From the NCBI GenBank assembly GCA_028288505.1, contig JAQBNN010000280.1:1-64000 (forward strand): DNA of 64,000 nucleotides. Direction: 5' to 3'. Below, piece by piece: positions 1 to 8,892 of the stretch; the stretch's first letter is position 1; each line of letters opens with the position of its first letter. The position numbers and the translations under genes are program-made. This DNA comes from Segetibacter sp. GTDB lineage: Bacteria > Bacteroidota > Bacteroidia > Chitinophagales > Chitinophagaceae. The notes beneath the pieces are model-generated. The model was given only the letters and a program-made list of their open reading frames with translations. It had not been told where the DNA came from and did no database searches.

Positions 1-169
1 TAAACAGTCCATATACAAAATCTACGTAAGCTTGCGCTAATACAGGGTCTTTGAATACTTCTTCATTTACCCCCGACAAGTCTCTCTTCTCCTCCAAAAA
101 ATCCTTTTTACAACTTGTACAGATTAACACCAGTGAAGTACATACAAGGAAAATTTTATTTCTTTTCAT
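1..169 (-). CDS. SusD-like outer-membrane lipoprotein, N-terminal fragment
   Basis: Only the first 56 codons are inside the window; the gene continues past base 1. The start codon is the ATG whose complement ends at 169. The peptide begins MKRNKIFLVC and has a hydrophobic segment ending in a lipobox, LICTSC, with the lipidated cysteine at residue 20. It then continues KKDFLEEKRDLSG, which is typical of SusD/RagB mature N-termini. It lies 44 bases downstream of a SusC gene in the same direction, the usual SusC-SusD order. SusD proteins are surface glycan-binding lids on the SusC transporter. The glycan cannot be told from this fragment. Confidence 0.85.
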   Translation of the reverse strand, partial: MKRNKIFLVCTSLVLICTSCKKDFLEEKRDLSGVNEEVFKDPVLAQAYVDFVYGLF

Positions 170-213
170 AAATTATTTATCAATCGTTATTATTAAACTC
201 TTACTACCAGTAA

Positions 214-3200
214 TTAAAATGTAAGATTAGCACCTAAAGAGAAAGTTCTCAGGTTAGGAAAAATGTCATATGCACCCTCAGCAGCTTTATAATCAAAAGG
301 ATTAAAGAAAGTAACGGGATTTAATGCTGACAAGAAAAAGCGGGCATTGCTAACCCTTAAAGTTTCTGTGACTCTTTTTGGTAAACTATAATTAATATTC
401 ATGTTTCTTAACTGCATTCTGAAGCTGCTTACCCTCCAGAAATTAGATGTAGGGTCAAGATTAATGTCTTCCCAGTGTGGGTTAGGGTATCTCCCAGTAG
501 GATTAATATCTACGTCGTAAATATCACCCCAGAAAGTTGGCCTACTTTGGAAATTTCTGCTAATATTATTGTTCATTTTCTTTCTGGAAGCACCATCAAT
601 TTCTGACCATCCACCAAAAGAGCCACTAATAACAGCATCTAAGCCAAAGCCTTTATAATAAGCCTTTAAGGTGGTTCCAAATCCATAATGGTTACCAGAT
701 TTCTTAGCTAGTTGAATTTGGTCGTTCGCGTCAATAATGCCATCTGGGGCACCAAAGGTTCCATCTGACTGCCTTGCTCCTCTTATGTCGTTATAATACA
801 ACATTCCGGGCTTGAGGTTTTGGGCTGGAGTTCCAAATACAGATTTTATATTGCCCTTTATTACATAAGCGTTTACTTCATCCTGCGTACGGAACATACC
901 TGCATAATCATGTCCCCACACACCGTTATCATCCGACTGCCCGGGCTGCGCATCCCATGGATTAAGAGTTGAAGTATTGGCAAAATTTCCTTGAATAATC
1001 TTATTATCACTCCATCCAAAACGTGTGTCTATACCATATCTGAAATCCTTGCCAATATTATCACTCCAACCTAAGCCAAGCTCATATCCAAAAAAGTTAA
1101 TACTTCCCCAGTTTTCAGCTGCTACTGTTCCTCCCACTGTAATCGGAATACTTGCTGTCCTTTCAATAAGCATATTAGTACCCTTATTATAAAAGACCTC
1201 CACAGTAGCAGAAAGACGAGAGTCAAGGAAACGAGCATCTATACCAAGGTTGTTTTTAAACTCATCGCTCCAGGTAGCATCTCTATTTGGCGAAGCCTCC
1301 ATTTTCATACCTGTAGTAGCAGCAGAGTTTCCTATTACAATGCCTTTGCCGCCCTGGTAAGTATAACGTTGTCTCCACTGCCATGCTTTAGTATCGTCTC
1401 TTCCTAGTAAACCAGCAGAATACCTAACCTTCAGGAAGTTTACAACTGGTATTTTAAAGAAGTCTTCTTCAGAAATTACCCAACCTACTGAAGCCGAATA
1501 AAATTTCCCCCAATAATTCTCAGGAGCAAATTTTGTTGAGGCGTCGGTTCGGAACAAAAACTCAGCTAAATACTTGTTGGAATAGCTATAATTAGCACGA
1601 CCTATATATCCTAATGATCCAGACTCTGCACCCGCACTTCTGCCATCAATAGCGCCAAAAGCACTACCGAACTGTCCATTTGTTGCAGCAATAGGAGCCT
1701 CTTTCCAAACATCTTCCTGAGAAGAGGATGCTTCAGATTTTTCTACAGAAAATAATCCGCTTATGTTATGTTGTCCAAATTGGCGTGCATAATTTACATT
1801 AAAGTTCAACTGTTGGTTCTCTCTATTCTGATTTGAATAGTAAAGTCGATCACCATTCTTGAAAATTGCACTTGATCTTACAGTAGCCCCACTATCGTAA
1901 ATATGAGCGTTTACCCCGGTTCTATTAAATTCATATAATCTGTAACTTGTTCCAACCTGTGTACCCCTGCCACTTCCGAAGTTTCTGGCATAACTACCTC
2001 TTGCCTTTAATCCTTTGATAAATGGTACTTCATATTCTGCGTAAAGGTTCACTGTCATCATTCTGTCGCTACTTTCAGCAAGGTTATTTAACCTTTGAAT
2101 CTCATAATAATGGTATTGAGAAAGCGCATCAGTTCCTGGCAGTCTTACAGGCATTCCATTTACATACATAGGTATGTAACGCGGAGCTAAAAGAAGATTT
2201 CTATAATCATTCTCATCGTTTTCGCCACCGATCTTATTAAATGTTTTAACTCTATTCGAATAGTTTCCAGATACCTGCAAACCAGCTTTAAAATTATTAG
2301 CAACATTTACATCAGATCCCGCCCTAAAGGTCCACTTATCATAATCAAGCGTACTTAAATTGCCGTTCTGCGTATAGTAAGACACGTTGGCAAAATAAGT
2401 AGCCTTGTTTGCGCCCCCGCTAACGTTTAGGGTGTGGCGCATATTAGTAGAAGACTTCCAAACGGGATCTAACCAGTCATAATCTATATTTTTGAAACGC
2501 TCTAACTCATCCGGCGTAAAAAAGTTATCTACCCCAGGATTGGCGTTTGCACCAGAAGGTCCATTCATGATATTGAAATATCTGCCAAAGTCATATGCAC
2601 TCATCATCTTAGTGCGATAAGACTCGTCATTCCAACCAAATTGCCCGCTGTAACTAATTCTGGGAGGCCCAGCCTTACCACGTTTAGTTTGTACAAGTAC
2701 AACACCGTTAGCTCCTCTTGAACCATAAATGGCTGCAGAAGCATCTTTTAAGATGGTAATAGTTTCAACCTCTGATGGATCAAGGCTATTGAAAAGCGTA
2801 TTATCGCTTAAACCACTAGCCCCAATCTGTATTACACCGTCAATAACATATAGTGGTTCAAGGTTTCCGCCATCTTTTGATAATGTTCGTGGATTTCTAA
2901 TAGTTAAGGATGCTGAAGTACCAGGGCGAGCTGTACCGCCGCTGACATTCAAACCAAGCATCCTGCCAGCTAAAGCTGCACCAAGGTTACCAACAGGCAA
3001 ATCTTCAATTTCTGTGGCCTTTAGTGTTTCAACAGCACCGGTTAAATGTGCCTTTTTTTGGGTACCATAACCAACCACAATAACTTCATCAAGCTCTTTA
3101 TTGTCCTTCCCCATCAAAACTGTTAAATTAGATTTATCACCAATCGGAAATTCCTGGAAGGAAAAACCTACGTAAGTGAATTTTAGAACAGTCTCATTTC

Positions 3201-3408
3201 CTGAAACTGGAATAGCAAATTCTCCCTTTTCATTGGTGGTAGTACTTTTATCGGAACCTTTAATGCCTACCGTCACGCCGGCAAGAGGTTCACGATTATC
3301 CTGATTGGTCACTACTCCTTTTACGGTTCTTTGTTGTGCAAATAAGGTTAGAGTGTTAAAGAGGAAAAGAAAAAGTAAGAAAGAGCATCGATGTAAACGC
3401 TGGTTCAT
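214..3408 (-). CDS. SusC/RagA-family TonB-dependent outer-membrane transporter
   Basis: About 1,064 residues from the second ATG (MNQRLHRC); an in-frame ATG nine bases upstream (3417) is the alternative start. The second ATG is preferred because it places the arginine and hydrophobic run of the signal peptide at the N-terminus, ending near LFAQQ. A carboxypeptidase-regulatory-like beta-sandwich follows (about residues 30-105, VKGVVTNQDNREPLAGVTV), then a plug domain with VIVVGYGTQKK and YGSRGANGVVLVQTKRG. The rest is a 22-strand-type barrel ending in a beta-strand (FSLGANLTF). It forms the import channel with the SusD-like protein downstream. The cluster DUF3826-SusC-SusD reads as one operon. 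The substrate is unknown, but its promoter shares an element with the pectin-type operons of this window. Confidence 0.95.
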   Translation of the reverse strand: MNQRLHRCSFLLFLFLFNTLTLFAQQRTVKGVVTNQDNREPLAGVTVGIKGSDKSTTTNEKGEFAIPVSGNETVLKFTYVGFSFQEFPIGDKSNLTVLMGKDNKELDEVIVVGYGTQKKAHLTGAVETLKATEIEDLPVGNLGAALAGRMLGLNVSGGTARPGTSASLTIRNPRTLSKDGGNLEPLYVIDGVIQIGASGLSDNTLFNSLDPSEVETITILKDASAAIYGSRGANGVVLVQTKRGKAGPPRISYSGQFGWNDESYRTKMMSAYDFGRYFNIMNGPSGANANPGVDNFFTPDELERFKNIDYDWLDPVWKSSTNMRHTLNVSGGANKATYFANVSYYTQNGNLSTLDYDKWTFRAGSDVNVANNFKAGLQVSGNYSNRVKTFNKIGGENDENDYRNLLLAPRYIPMYVNGMPVRLPGTDALSQYHYYEIQRLNNLAESSDRMMTVNLYAEYEVPFIKGLKARGSYARNFGSGRGTQVGTSYRLYEFNRTGVNAHIYDSGATVRSSAIFKNGDRLYYSNQNRENQQLNFNVNYARQFGQHNISGLFSVEKSEASSSQEDVWKEAPIAATNGQFGSAFGAIDGRSAGAESGSLGYIGRANYSYSNKYLAEFLFRTDASTKFAPENYWGKFYSASVGWVISEEDFFKIPVVNFLKVRYSAGLLGRDDTKAWQWRQRYTYQGGKGIVIGNSAATTGMKMEASPNRDATWSDEFKNNLGIDARFLDSRLSATVEVFYNKGTNMLIERTASIPITVGGTVAAENWGSINFFGYELGLGWSDNIGKDFRYGIDTRFGWSDNKIIQGNFANTSTLNPWDAQPGQSDDNGVWGHDYAGMFRTQDEVNAYVIKGNIKSVFGTPAQNLKPGMLYYNDIRGARQSDGTFGAPDGIIDANDQIQLAKKSGNHYGFGTTLKAYYKGFGLDAVISGSFGGWSEIDGASRKKMNNNISRNFQSRPTFWGDIYDVDINPTGRYPNPHWEDINLDPTSNFWRVSSFRMQLRNMNINYSLPKRVTETLRVSNARFFLSALNPVTFFNPFDYKAAEGAYDIFPNLRTFSLGANLTF

Positions 3409-3465
3409 ATGGCGCATTTTATGGGTGGATGGAAATATTTAAAACAATTAGTATTCAGTTATTAT

Positions 3466-4152
3466 TTAGGGGGTTAGTTTCCCTGCAACCCTGGTAGCCT
3501 GGATTCTTTTCTGCCAATCTTCACCTTCCTTTTTTAAGTTATATCCGGCGGCAGAAAGGTAATTGTTGATCCTGCCTTTGTACTTACCAAACCAGGCATG
3601 TTTCTTTTCTGACGACTCAGCGTTAATAGCTAACTCGCGGGCTTCAATCAACCACGCCATAATCTGTTTCTTTTGCTCAGCCGTAAGATTTGGTATCATG
3701 TTATTATAGCCGTTGTAGGTTACATGCAAAACACCGTAAGTCATTCCGTCTTTAACCTTATCCACTTGTTCGGCAGTTAACTTCTTTGATAGTTTTGAAA
3801 GGTACTTTTTGTGCAGCTTTTTAAGATCGTTAGAAGCTTTATCTTCTAATTCTTTCACTTTCGAGTTAAGAGCAGATTTATCAGCACTTAGCTGCTTCTT
3901 AGCGGTACTTATTTCGTTATCTCTTTTTGTATAAATTTTATTAAGATTACGGTACTGATCGGCAATAATATCCCGTACTTTAATTGCCTTCAAAGAATCA
4001 GGAATGGCCAGAGAAGTAGCAATTTTTGCAGCCCTTTGGGTAACCGTTTTAGTGTAAGCCGCTTCTTCTTCGGCTGTTATTTTTTTCTGTTGCGAAATTA
4101 CTGGCTGTAAAAGTGAAAACATAAGAACAAATAGTAAGCAATACTTCTTCAC
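3466..4152 (-). CDS. DUF3826-like secreted protein of a PUL
   Basis: A 228-residue protein with a signal peptide (MKKYCLLFVLMFSLLQPVIS, then QQKK). The mature part is lysine-rich and predicted mostly helical. Residues 60-125 look like a long coiled-coil-prone helix (YRNLNKIYTKRDNEIS, ELEDKASNDLKKLHKKYLSKL). The C-terminal part carries NAESSEKKHAWFGKYKGRINNYL, which I associate with the DUF3826 family of Bacteroidota PUL-linked proteins. No catalytic motif is visible and no function is known to me. It is first in an operon, 57 bases ahead of SusC. It could be a periplasmic accessory or binding factor. The family assignment is from memory of conserved motifs and is moderately sure. Confidence 0.7.
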   Translation of the reverse strand: MKKYCLLFVLMFSLLQPVISQQKKITAEEEAAYTKTVTQRAAKIATSLAIPDSLKAIKVRDIIADQYRNLNKIYTKRDNEISTAKKQLSADKSALNSKVKELEDKASNDLKKLHKKYLSKLSKKLTAEQVDKVKDGMTYGVLHVTYNGYNNMIPNLTAEQKKQIMAWLIEARELAINAESSEKKHAWFGKYKGRINNYLSAAGYNLKKEGEDWQKRIQATRVAGKLTP

Positions 4153-4621
4153 GCAATTAAACTTTTAAGCGAAACCTGATGAATGTTTGATACCCTTTAA
4201 ATAGTTTGTGGTGTTTACTTGCGAGAGCTGATGCTACAATAACAGGAGTATTTTTTTCAAGAGACCTGGCAAGCAAATAACCTAATGCTGAACTATCAAT
4301 CGTTTAACTAATAAGAAAAGCTACTTAAGCAGTCTCTCACTAATTCAACATAAAAATAGATTTACCTATACTTGAAAACAATGTCATCTTTTACTAAGAT
4401 GATGGATGATTTTACTATTTTTAACGAATAGAAAACAAGAAATAATCAACTTTAATTCAACCGATTATCTAACTTAAAACCCTCATATTCTATTTATAAA
4501 AAAGAATAGTATAGCAATTGCAGCACAAGCATTTAATATTATAGCTTGTGCTGGAAATGTGCTTTTTTACTACAACAGCCACATTCAAAAACGATTGATT
4601 TTACCAAGCAACAATGGTCAT
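4153..4621. other. Divergent promoter region between DUF3826 and araC-type genes
   Basis: A 469-base gap, AT-rich, with no credible gene. It must hold the promoters of the leftward PUL operon and the rightward regulator. The only recognisable element is the conserved motif at 4374-4416, which has a 7-5-7 inverted repeat (TCATCTT, TTACT, AAGATGA). No insertion sequence or tRNA remnant is seen. Confidence 0.6.
4374..4416. promoter_or_regulatory. Conserved PUL promoter element, copy 1
   Basis: This 43-base stretch matches 16655-16697 at 40 positions. A weaker relative sits at 36094-36113; the shared core is CTAnnATGATGGAnnATTTT. Copy 1 contains a perfect inverted repeat TCATCTT-TTACT-AAGATGA at 4384-4402. 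It lies about 220 bases upstream of the DUF3826 start and about 200 upstream of the regulator start. It is probably an operator or activator site; the AraC-type protein next door is the obvious but unproven candidate binder. Confidence 0.5.
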
Positions 4622-5524
4622 ATGGAAAACAAAGGACGATCGCATAAAAATATCTGGTACGGCTTAGGGCGGCAACGAATTGAAATCCCTAAACCAGTTT
4701 TAAAATCACGGGTGCTAAATAATACAATACTAAAGCAGCTTTATATTTGCAGCCTGGGCTATTACCCCAAAGCTTCGGGGCACTTTACTTCACGAAAAAA
4801 AGGTTTAGCCGAGAGCTTTCTTTTTTACTGTGTAGACGGGAGTGGATGGTACAAGATCGGAGACAAGCAGTACGAGGTAAAATCGAACGAGTTCTTTATT
4901 CTTCCGCCTCATACTGCACATGCTTACGGCAGTTCTAAAAACGACCCATGGAGCATTTATTGGATCCACTTTGGAGGCGACATCTTACCAGAACTAAACG
5001 CTTCCCAAACTGTTCAAAACCACTTCAAACCTTACCACGTAAAAAGCACAAACGATATCCCTTTCTGCTTTTCTAAAATTTATAAAACCCTTGAGTTAGG
5101 TTACAGTAACGACAACCTAATGTTTGCTAACATGTGCCTCTCGCATTTTCTAACCCTGTTTATTTACAATAGCAGGCACTATGTGGTTAACGCTACTGAT
5201 AGAATTGATTGCGTGGAAAGCGCTATTCTTTACATGCAGGAAAGAATAGATCACAACATTACCCTTAACGAGTTAAGCAAACATTACAACTATTCACCTT
5301 CCCGTTTTTCAAGCTTATTTAAACAGAAGACAGGCTACGCTCCTATAGATTATTTTATACAAATGAAAATGCAGAAGGCCAGCCAGCAATTAGACTTTAC
5401 TGATAAGTCAATAAAAGAAGTTGCTTTAAACCTTGGCTTCGATGATCCCTATTATTTCTCCAGGAGGTTTTCGAAAGTTACCGGCATGTCACCAACTAAA
5501 TACCGTGCGATTAATAAAGATTAA
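4622..5524 (+). CDS. AraC-family transcriptional regulator, sugar-sensing type
   Basis: About 300 residues from the ATG at 4622 (MENKGRSHKNIWYG). An in-frame ATG at 4559 would add 21 residues with no domain, so the shorter form is preferred. The N-terminal half is an AraC-type cupin sensor (CVDGSGWYKIGDKQYEV and FFILPPHTAHAYGSS, about residues 80-125). The last 100 residues are a double helix-turn-helix (ITLNELSKHYNYSPSRFSSLF, then SIKEVALNLGFDDPYYFSRRF and KVTGMSPTKYR). Such proteins are cytoplasmic activators that bind a sugar in the cupin. It is the only transcription factor gene in the window and is divergent from the DUF3826-SusC-SusD operon, so it likely controls that PUL. It may also control other operons sharing the upstream element. 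Confidence 0.93.
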   Translation: MENKGRSHKNIWYGLGRQRIEIPKPVLKSRVLNNTILKQLYICSLGYYPKASGHFTSRKKGLAESFLFYCVDGSGWYKIGDKQYEVKSNEFFILPPHTAHAYGSSKNDPWSIYWIHFGGDILPELNASQTVQNHFKPYHVKSTNDIPFCFSKIYKTLELGYSNDNLMFANMCLSHFLTLFIYNSRHYVVNATDRIDCVESAILYMQERIDHNITLNELSKHYNYSPSRFSSLFKQKTGYAPIDYFIQMKMQKASQQLDFTDKSIKEVALNLGFDDPYYFSRRFSKVTGMSPTKYRAINKD

Positions 5525-5618
5525 CGATGAGGCTTATTGAAGTACCCCTCACAACCATTATTAGATCTATGCAACAATATGTATGATTTCTATTGAGCAG
5601 AAAGTAGAAACTCCGGTT

Positions 5619-5646
5619 AAGCTTTTCTTGCGTCGCACTCTTGTAC
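5619..5646 (-). repeat. Intergenic palindromic repeat, subfamily A, left copy at the Gfo/Idh gene
   Basis: Read on the minus strand it begins GTACAAGAGTGCGACGCAAG and ends in AAGCTT. It is the inverted partner of 6841-6868 (27 of 28 bases equal), so the pair brackets the single gene 5688-6767. A tail resembling GTTCTTTATTCAGC follows at 5652-5665, as at 42547-42560. Confidence 0.75.
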
Positions 5647-5687
5647 TATTAGTTCTTTATTCAGCTATAAAGCGTAACCTTTTTTAA

Positions 5688-6767
5688 TCATCTTAACAGG
5701 TCTTGTACGACAATGCCCCCAGCCGAGCTTGAACTGTAAGCAGCTTCAACACAAGCCATTGTATAAATACAATCTTCTACCGAATTGTTAGCATGTAGAA
5801 TTGTTCCTTCTTTAGCCAACATTACCTGTGCCATACTGCCAATAAATGCATCAGGAAACCACGTGCCTTTGATGTTTAAAATTTTCCATTCTGGCTCCTT
5901 ACCTTCTTCTAAGATCACATATTCAAATTCGTCTGGTACGCCAGTTGGATAATTCATAAGAACGCCGAGCTTTATTTTAATAGCGCCTTTTGTTCCTTCA
6001 AATTTTATGTACGAATGTTGGTTCTGTAATCCATACTGGTGGCAATGGTTTGTATGTATACTTGCCCGTATCATTTCTCCATAATCCATAATAATGTTTG
6101 AACGAACAGAGGCTAGCTCCTTCATCGAGGGGTGCTTTACCGTTTTTGCATAAACACCTGCTGGATTTCCTAAAAAGCTTCTGACAAGATCAATGTAATG
6201 GATGCTGTGGTATAAGATTTCAACACGGGGAAGGTCGTTTAAAAAGGTCCACATATTCCAGGGAGTAAACACATTTACATTTACTTCTACATCGCATAGG
6301 TCGCCTACTAAACCCTGATCAATAATATTCCTGGCGGCATTTATAAAAGGCGCATAACGAAGTTGGAAGTTTACCGCTGCAATGAATTTTTTTTCTCTTG
6401 TTAACGTAAGTATTTTTTTTGCTTCATTTAAATCGTCACCCATCGGTTTTTGCATTAAGACTGCCGCTCCGTCGGGTAGTTGCTTTAGCACATGTATAAT
6501 TGCAGAACCTGGTAATGCTATATCAAAAACAACATCTCCTTTTGCTTCATCAAGCATACCAGCGAGACTTTCATAAACTTTGGGAATATTAAACCGCTCG
6601 GCTGTAGTGGTAGCTTTTTCAATATTAATATCGTAGATGCCTGCAACATTAAAACCTTCGATTTTATATGCTGGTAAGTGTGCATCGTTCACAATTCCGC
6701 CTGCTCCAATGATGTAAATATCGTGGGGATGAAGAGGCATTTGTTGATGATAAGAAATGGATGGCAT
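5688..6767 (-). CDS. Gfo/Idh/MocA-family NAD(P)-dependent sugar oxidoreductase
   Basis: 359 residues from the first ATG; the internal ATG at 6740 (MPLHPHDIY) is also possible. The N-terminal Rossmann fold is clear: DIYIIGAGGIVNDAHLPAY, with GxGG for the nucleotide. The family lysine is in LMQKPMGDDLNEAKK, where the usual EKP is QKP. A C-terminal mixed alpha/beta domain covers about residues 130-330, with HSIHYIDLVRSFLG as the substrate-side histidine region. Such enzymes oxidise or reduce cyclic sugars, sugar lactones or inositols in the cytoplasm. It lies last in the CoA-transferase/RhaT cluster, 142 bases behind the permease gene, and is flanked by inverted repeats. It could be the step that makes the lactone for the amidohydrolase upstream. 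The substrate is not readable. Confidence 0.88.
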   Translation of the reverse strand: MPSISYHQQMPLHPHDIYIIGAGGIVNDAHLPAYKIEGFNVAGIYDINIEKATTTAERFNIPKVYESLAGMLDEAKGDVVFDIALPGSAIIHVLKQLPDGAAVLMQKPMGDDLNEAKKILTLTREKKFIAAVNFQLRYAPFINAARNIIDQGLVGDLCDVEVNVNVFTPWNMWTFLNDLPRVEILYHSIHYIDLVRSFLGNPAGVYAKTVKHPSMKELASVRSNIIMDYGEMIRASIHTNHCHQYGLQNQHSYIKFEGTKGAIKIKLGVLMNYPTGVPDEFEYVILEEGKEPEWKILNIKGTWFPDAFIGSMAQVMLAKEGTILHANNSVEDCIYTMACVEAAYSSSSAGGIVVQDLLR

Positions 6768-6840
6768 CTTACTGGCTATACTATTATTGATTGCAATATA
6801 CCTGTAAAAAGCAGCTGAGCGCTGCGTAGTATTACTTATT

Positions 6841-6868
6841 GTACAAGAGTGCGACGCAAGTAAAGCTT
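6841..6868 (+). repeat. Intergenic palindromic repeat, subfamily A, right copy at the Gfo/Idh gene
   Basis: Reads GTACAAGAGTGCGACGCAAG and continues to AAGCTT, followed by AATAG. It is identical over 28 bases to the minus-strand reading of 42513-42540 and inverted relative to 5619-5646. It sits in the gap between the oxidoreductase and the RhaT-like gene. Confidence 0.75.
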
Positions 6869-6909
6869 AATAGTAGTACTTAAGACTGGTACAAAAAATT
6901 TCTTACCTA

Positions 6910-7962
6910 TTAAGAAGCATTGACAGTACCCAAATAATTACCGTAAGTTATTATAACAACAGCGGTGATTAGTACAAACAGTGCAACCGCTAGCAATCGT
7001 GTTGTTCGCGTAGTACTCTTGATCCATTCTTTTAAAACAAGACCTGCGATGGCGCTAAAAAGCACAAGCATGATCATGTGAATTGCCCAACTACTAAACT
7101 TATAATTTCCCATGCGAACATGTCCTAAGCCATAAAAGAAGAACTGACCGTACCAAAGGAAACCTGTTAGTATGGCCATAGCAAAATTGAGGGACAAGCC
7201 GCCGCCATTTTGATTACTGACAATACCTGAATATTCTTTGAAGGTGTTGTGCTTTTTATGCAGGTACAAACAATAAAGCATTGTAGTAATAAAGGCACCA
7301 GTGTTTGAAAAAATATAAATGACGTTGCTCTGTAAATTGCCAGCGCCATGTTTGGCCGCAATAGCAGCAATCGGCTGGCCCTGATCGATAGAGAAACCGT
7401 ACACGGCTGATAGTATGCCCGCGAGTATGCAGATAGGTAAACCTTTGGCAAGGGAGAAGGAAGTATCAACTTTATTTTTTTGCAAGTCGAGCTCTTTAAA
7501 TCTGCCCGCCATGCCACAAAGAATGATACCGAGCGCACCCATTGCTATTCCATACATCAACCAATCGGAACCAGCACTTTGAAGTACTTTACCAAGCTGG
7601 CCTTTTACTAATGGTGGCAAGAGCGTACCAAGCACGCAAGAGATGCCAACAGAAATAGCATAGGTTAACGAAAAACCAACATAACGAATAGCGATACCAA
7701 AAGCAGTTCCACCAATGCCGTACGCAGCACCTAATGCAAATGTCTTAAACATTACACCTGGTGGAGCTTCACTTAATACCTGTGCAAGATTTGGAATAGT
7801 CAGCCATGCAATAACAAGCGGCAGCAGGAACCAGCAGACAAATGCCTGTGCTAACCAATAGGTTTGCCACGACCATTTAACTACTTTTTTTTGAGGTGTG
7901 TAACATAATGCAGCAGACGAAGCTCCGACCGCGTGAAACAAGACTCCTGTTATAACATCCAT
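6910..7962 (-). CDS. RhaT-like L-rhamnose/proton symporter family permease
   Basis: 350 residues with ten predicted membrane segments, the usual size of RhaT. Recognisable features are the start MDVITGVLFHAVGASSAALCYTP, the GAAYGIGGTAFGIAIRYVGFSLTYAISVGI stretch near residues 75-105, and GFLWYGQFFFYGLGHVRMG near 265. RhaT proteins carry L-rhamnose, L-lyxose or related deoxysugars across the inner membrane with protons. Here it sits 15 bases downstream of the lactonase-like amidohydrolase and is evidently co-transcribed. No rhamnose isomerase, kinase or aldolase is in the window, so the imported sugar may be another deoxysugar or sugar acid. The family call is firm; the substrate is inference. 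Confidence 0.85.
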   Translation of the reverse strand: MDVITGVLFHAVGASSAALCYTPQKKVVKWSWQTYWLAQAFVCWFLLPLVIAWLTIPNLAQVLSEAPPGVMFKTFALGAAYGIGGTAFGIAIRYVGFSLTYAISVGISCVLGTLLPPLVKGQLGKVLQSAGSDWLMYGIAMGALGIILCGMAGRFKELDLQKNKVDTSFSLAKGLPICILAGILSAVYGFSIDQGQPIAAIAAKHGAGNLQSNVIYIFSNTGAFITTMLYCLYLHKKHNTFKEYSGIVSNQNGGGLSLNFAMAILTGFLWYGQFFFYGLGHVRMGNYKFSSWAIHMIMLVLFSAIAGLVLKEWIKSTTRTTRLLAVALFVLITAVVIITYGNYLGTVNAS

Positions 7963-7977
7963 AGGTTGTGCAATCGT

Positions 7978-8835
7978 TTATGGCAGGTTATAAAATCTTT
8001 TTGCATTTTGATAAAAGATTTTTTCCTGCTCGTTATCATCTAATAGTTCTGTAATTATAGTTTGGTAAGCCTTCCATGTTTTTGTGTAAGACCCTGCAAG
8101 AAGCGAGACGGGCCAATCGCTTCCGCAAAAACACCTGTCAGTTCCAAAACGATCAAGGGCAAATTCGATGTAAGGCTTTAGATCTTCCGTTGACCAACCT
8201 TCGAAATTCTTTGAGGCAGTACCTAGCCCTGATATTTTAATGAAAAAATTAGGATGTTGTGCTGCTTCACTCATTAGTGTTCCCCACACTCCGAACTTTT
8301 CTCTTGTAGCAATGGGAGGTTGGTTAATATGATCAAAAACCATCCTTAATCCAGGCACCTTTGAAGCTACTTTTAAAGCAGTTTCTATGTGCTGTGGTAA
8401 GATACCAACGAGATCGAAAGAAAGATTGTGGCCTGCAAGCAGTTTAAGGCTTTCAATCACTTCAGCTTGCAATAACCATTTGTCGTCTGCTTCAATATGT
8501 ATTAAATGACGAATGCCTTTAAAATATTTATTTAATAAATACTTTGAGGATAATATATCCTCCGTTTCTTTTGGTTTTAGAAGTGGCAGCCACCCTACTA
8601 CGCCGGTTATCCAATTGCTGTTTGCTGCTGCTTCGAGCATACAATCAGTATCCTCAAAATTATTAGCGGATTGCACAAGAACGCCTTCAGTGATTCCTGC
8701 TGTAAGTCGGGCTTCACTTAATTCATCAACTTTATAAGTGCGATTTAAGATCGTTGTATCTCCATTAAGCCAGCTATACTCCGCCTTAGCCAGATCCCAA
8801 ACGTGTATGTGTGTGTCAATTATCTTATGGGGCAT
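7978..8835 (-). CDS. Amidohydrolase-2 family lactonase-like hydrolase (L-fuconolactonase/rhamnonolactonase group)
   Basis: 285 residues, the normal size for this COG3618-type family. The N-terminal metal motif is IIDTHIHVWDL followed by YSWLNG, the pattern of L-fucono-1,5-lactonase and relatives (xHxHxWD..yxWl). A second conserved stretch is GIRHLIHIEADDKWL, and the C-terminal signature is RCFCGSDWPVSLL with the metal or catalytic aspartate. No signal peptide is present, so it acts in the cytoplasm. Family members open sugar lactones made by a sugar dehydrogenase. This would fit between the Gfo/Idh oxidoreductase and the CoA-transferases of the same operon. The lactone itself is not known. 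Confidence 0.85.
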   Translation of the reverse strand: MPHKIIDTHIHVWDLAKAEYSWLNGDTTILNRTYKVDELSEARLTAGITEGVLVQSANNFEDTDCMLEAAANSNWITGVVGWLPLLKPKETEDILSSKYLLNKYFKGIRHLIHIEADDKWLLQAEVIESLKLLAGHNLSFDLVGILPQHIETALKVASKVPGLRMVFDHINQPPIATREKFGVWGTLMSEAAQHPNFFIKISGLGTASKNFEGWSTEDLKPYIEFALDRFGTDRCFCGSDWPVSLLAGSYTKTWKAYQTIITELLDDNEQEKIFYQNAKRFYNLP

Positions 8836-8892
8836 GCAAGCAATAAATTATCAGGTCTCTGATGTCTTTTTAAATTCTAATTTTATTTATTC

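Noticed and set aside
2729-3070. Plus-strand open frame of 113 codons
   Set aside because: It lies wholly inside the plug-domain region of the SusC gene on the other strand and shows no domain.
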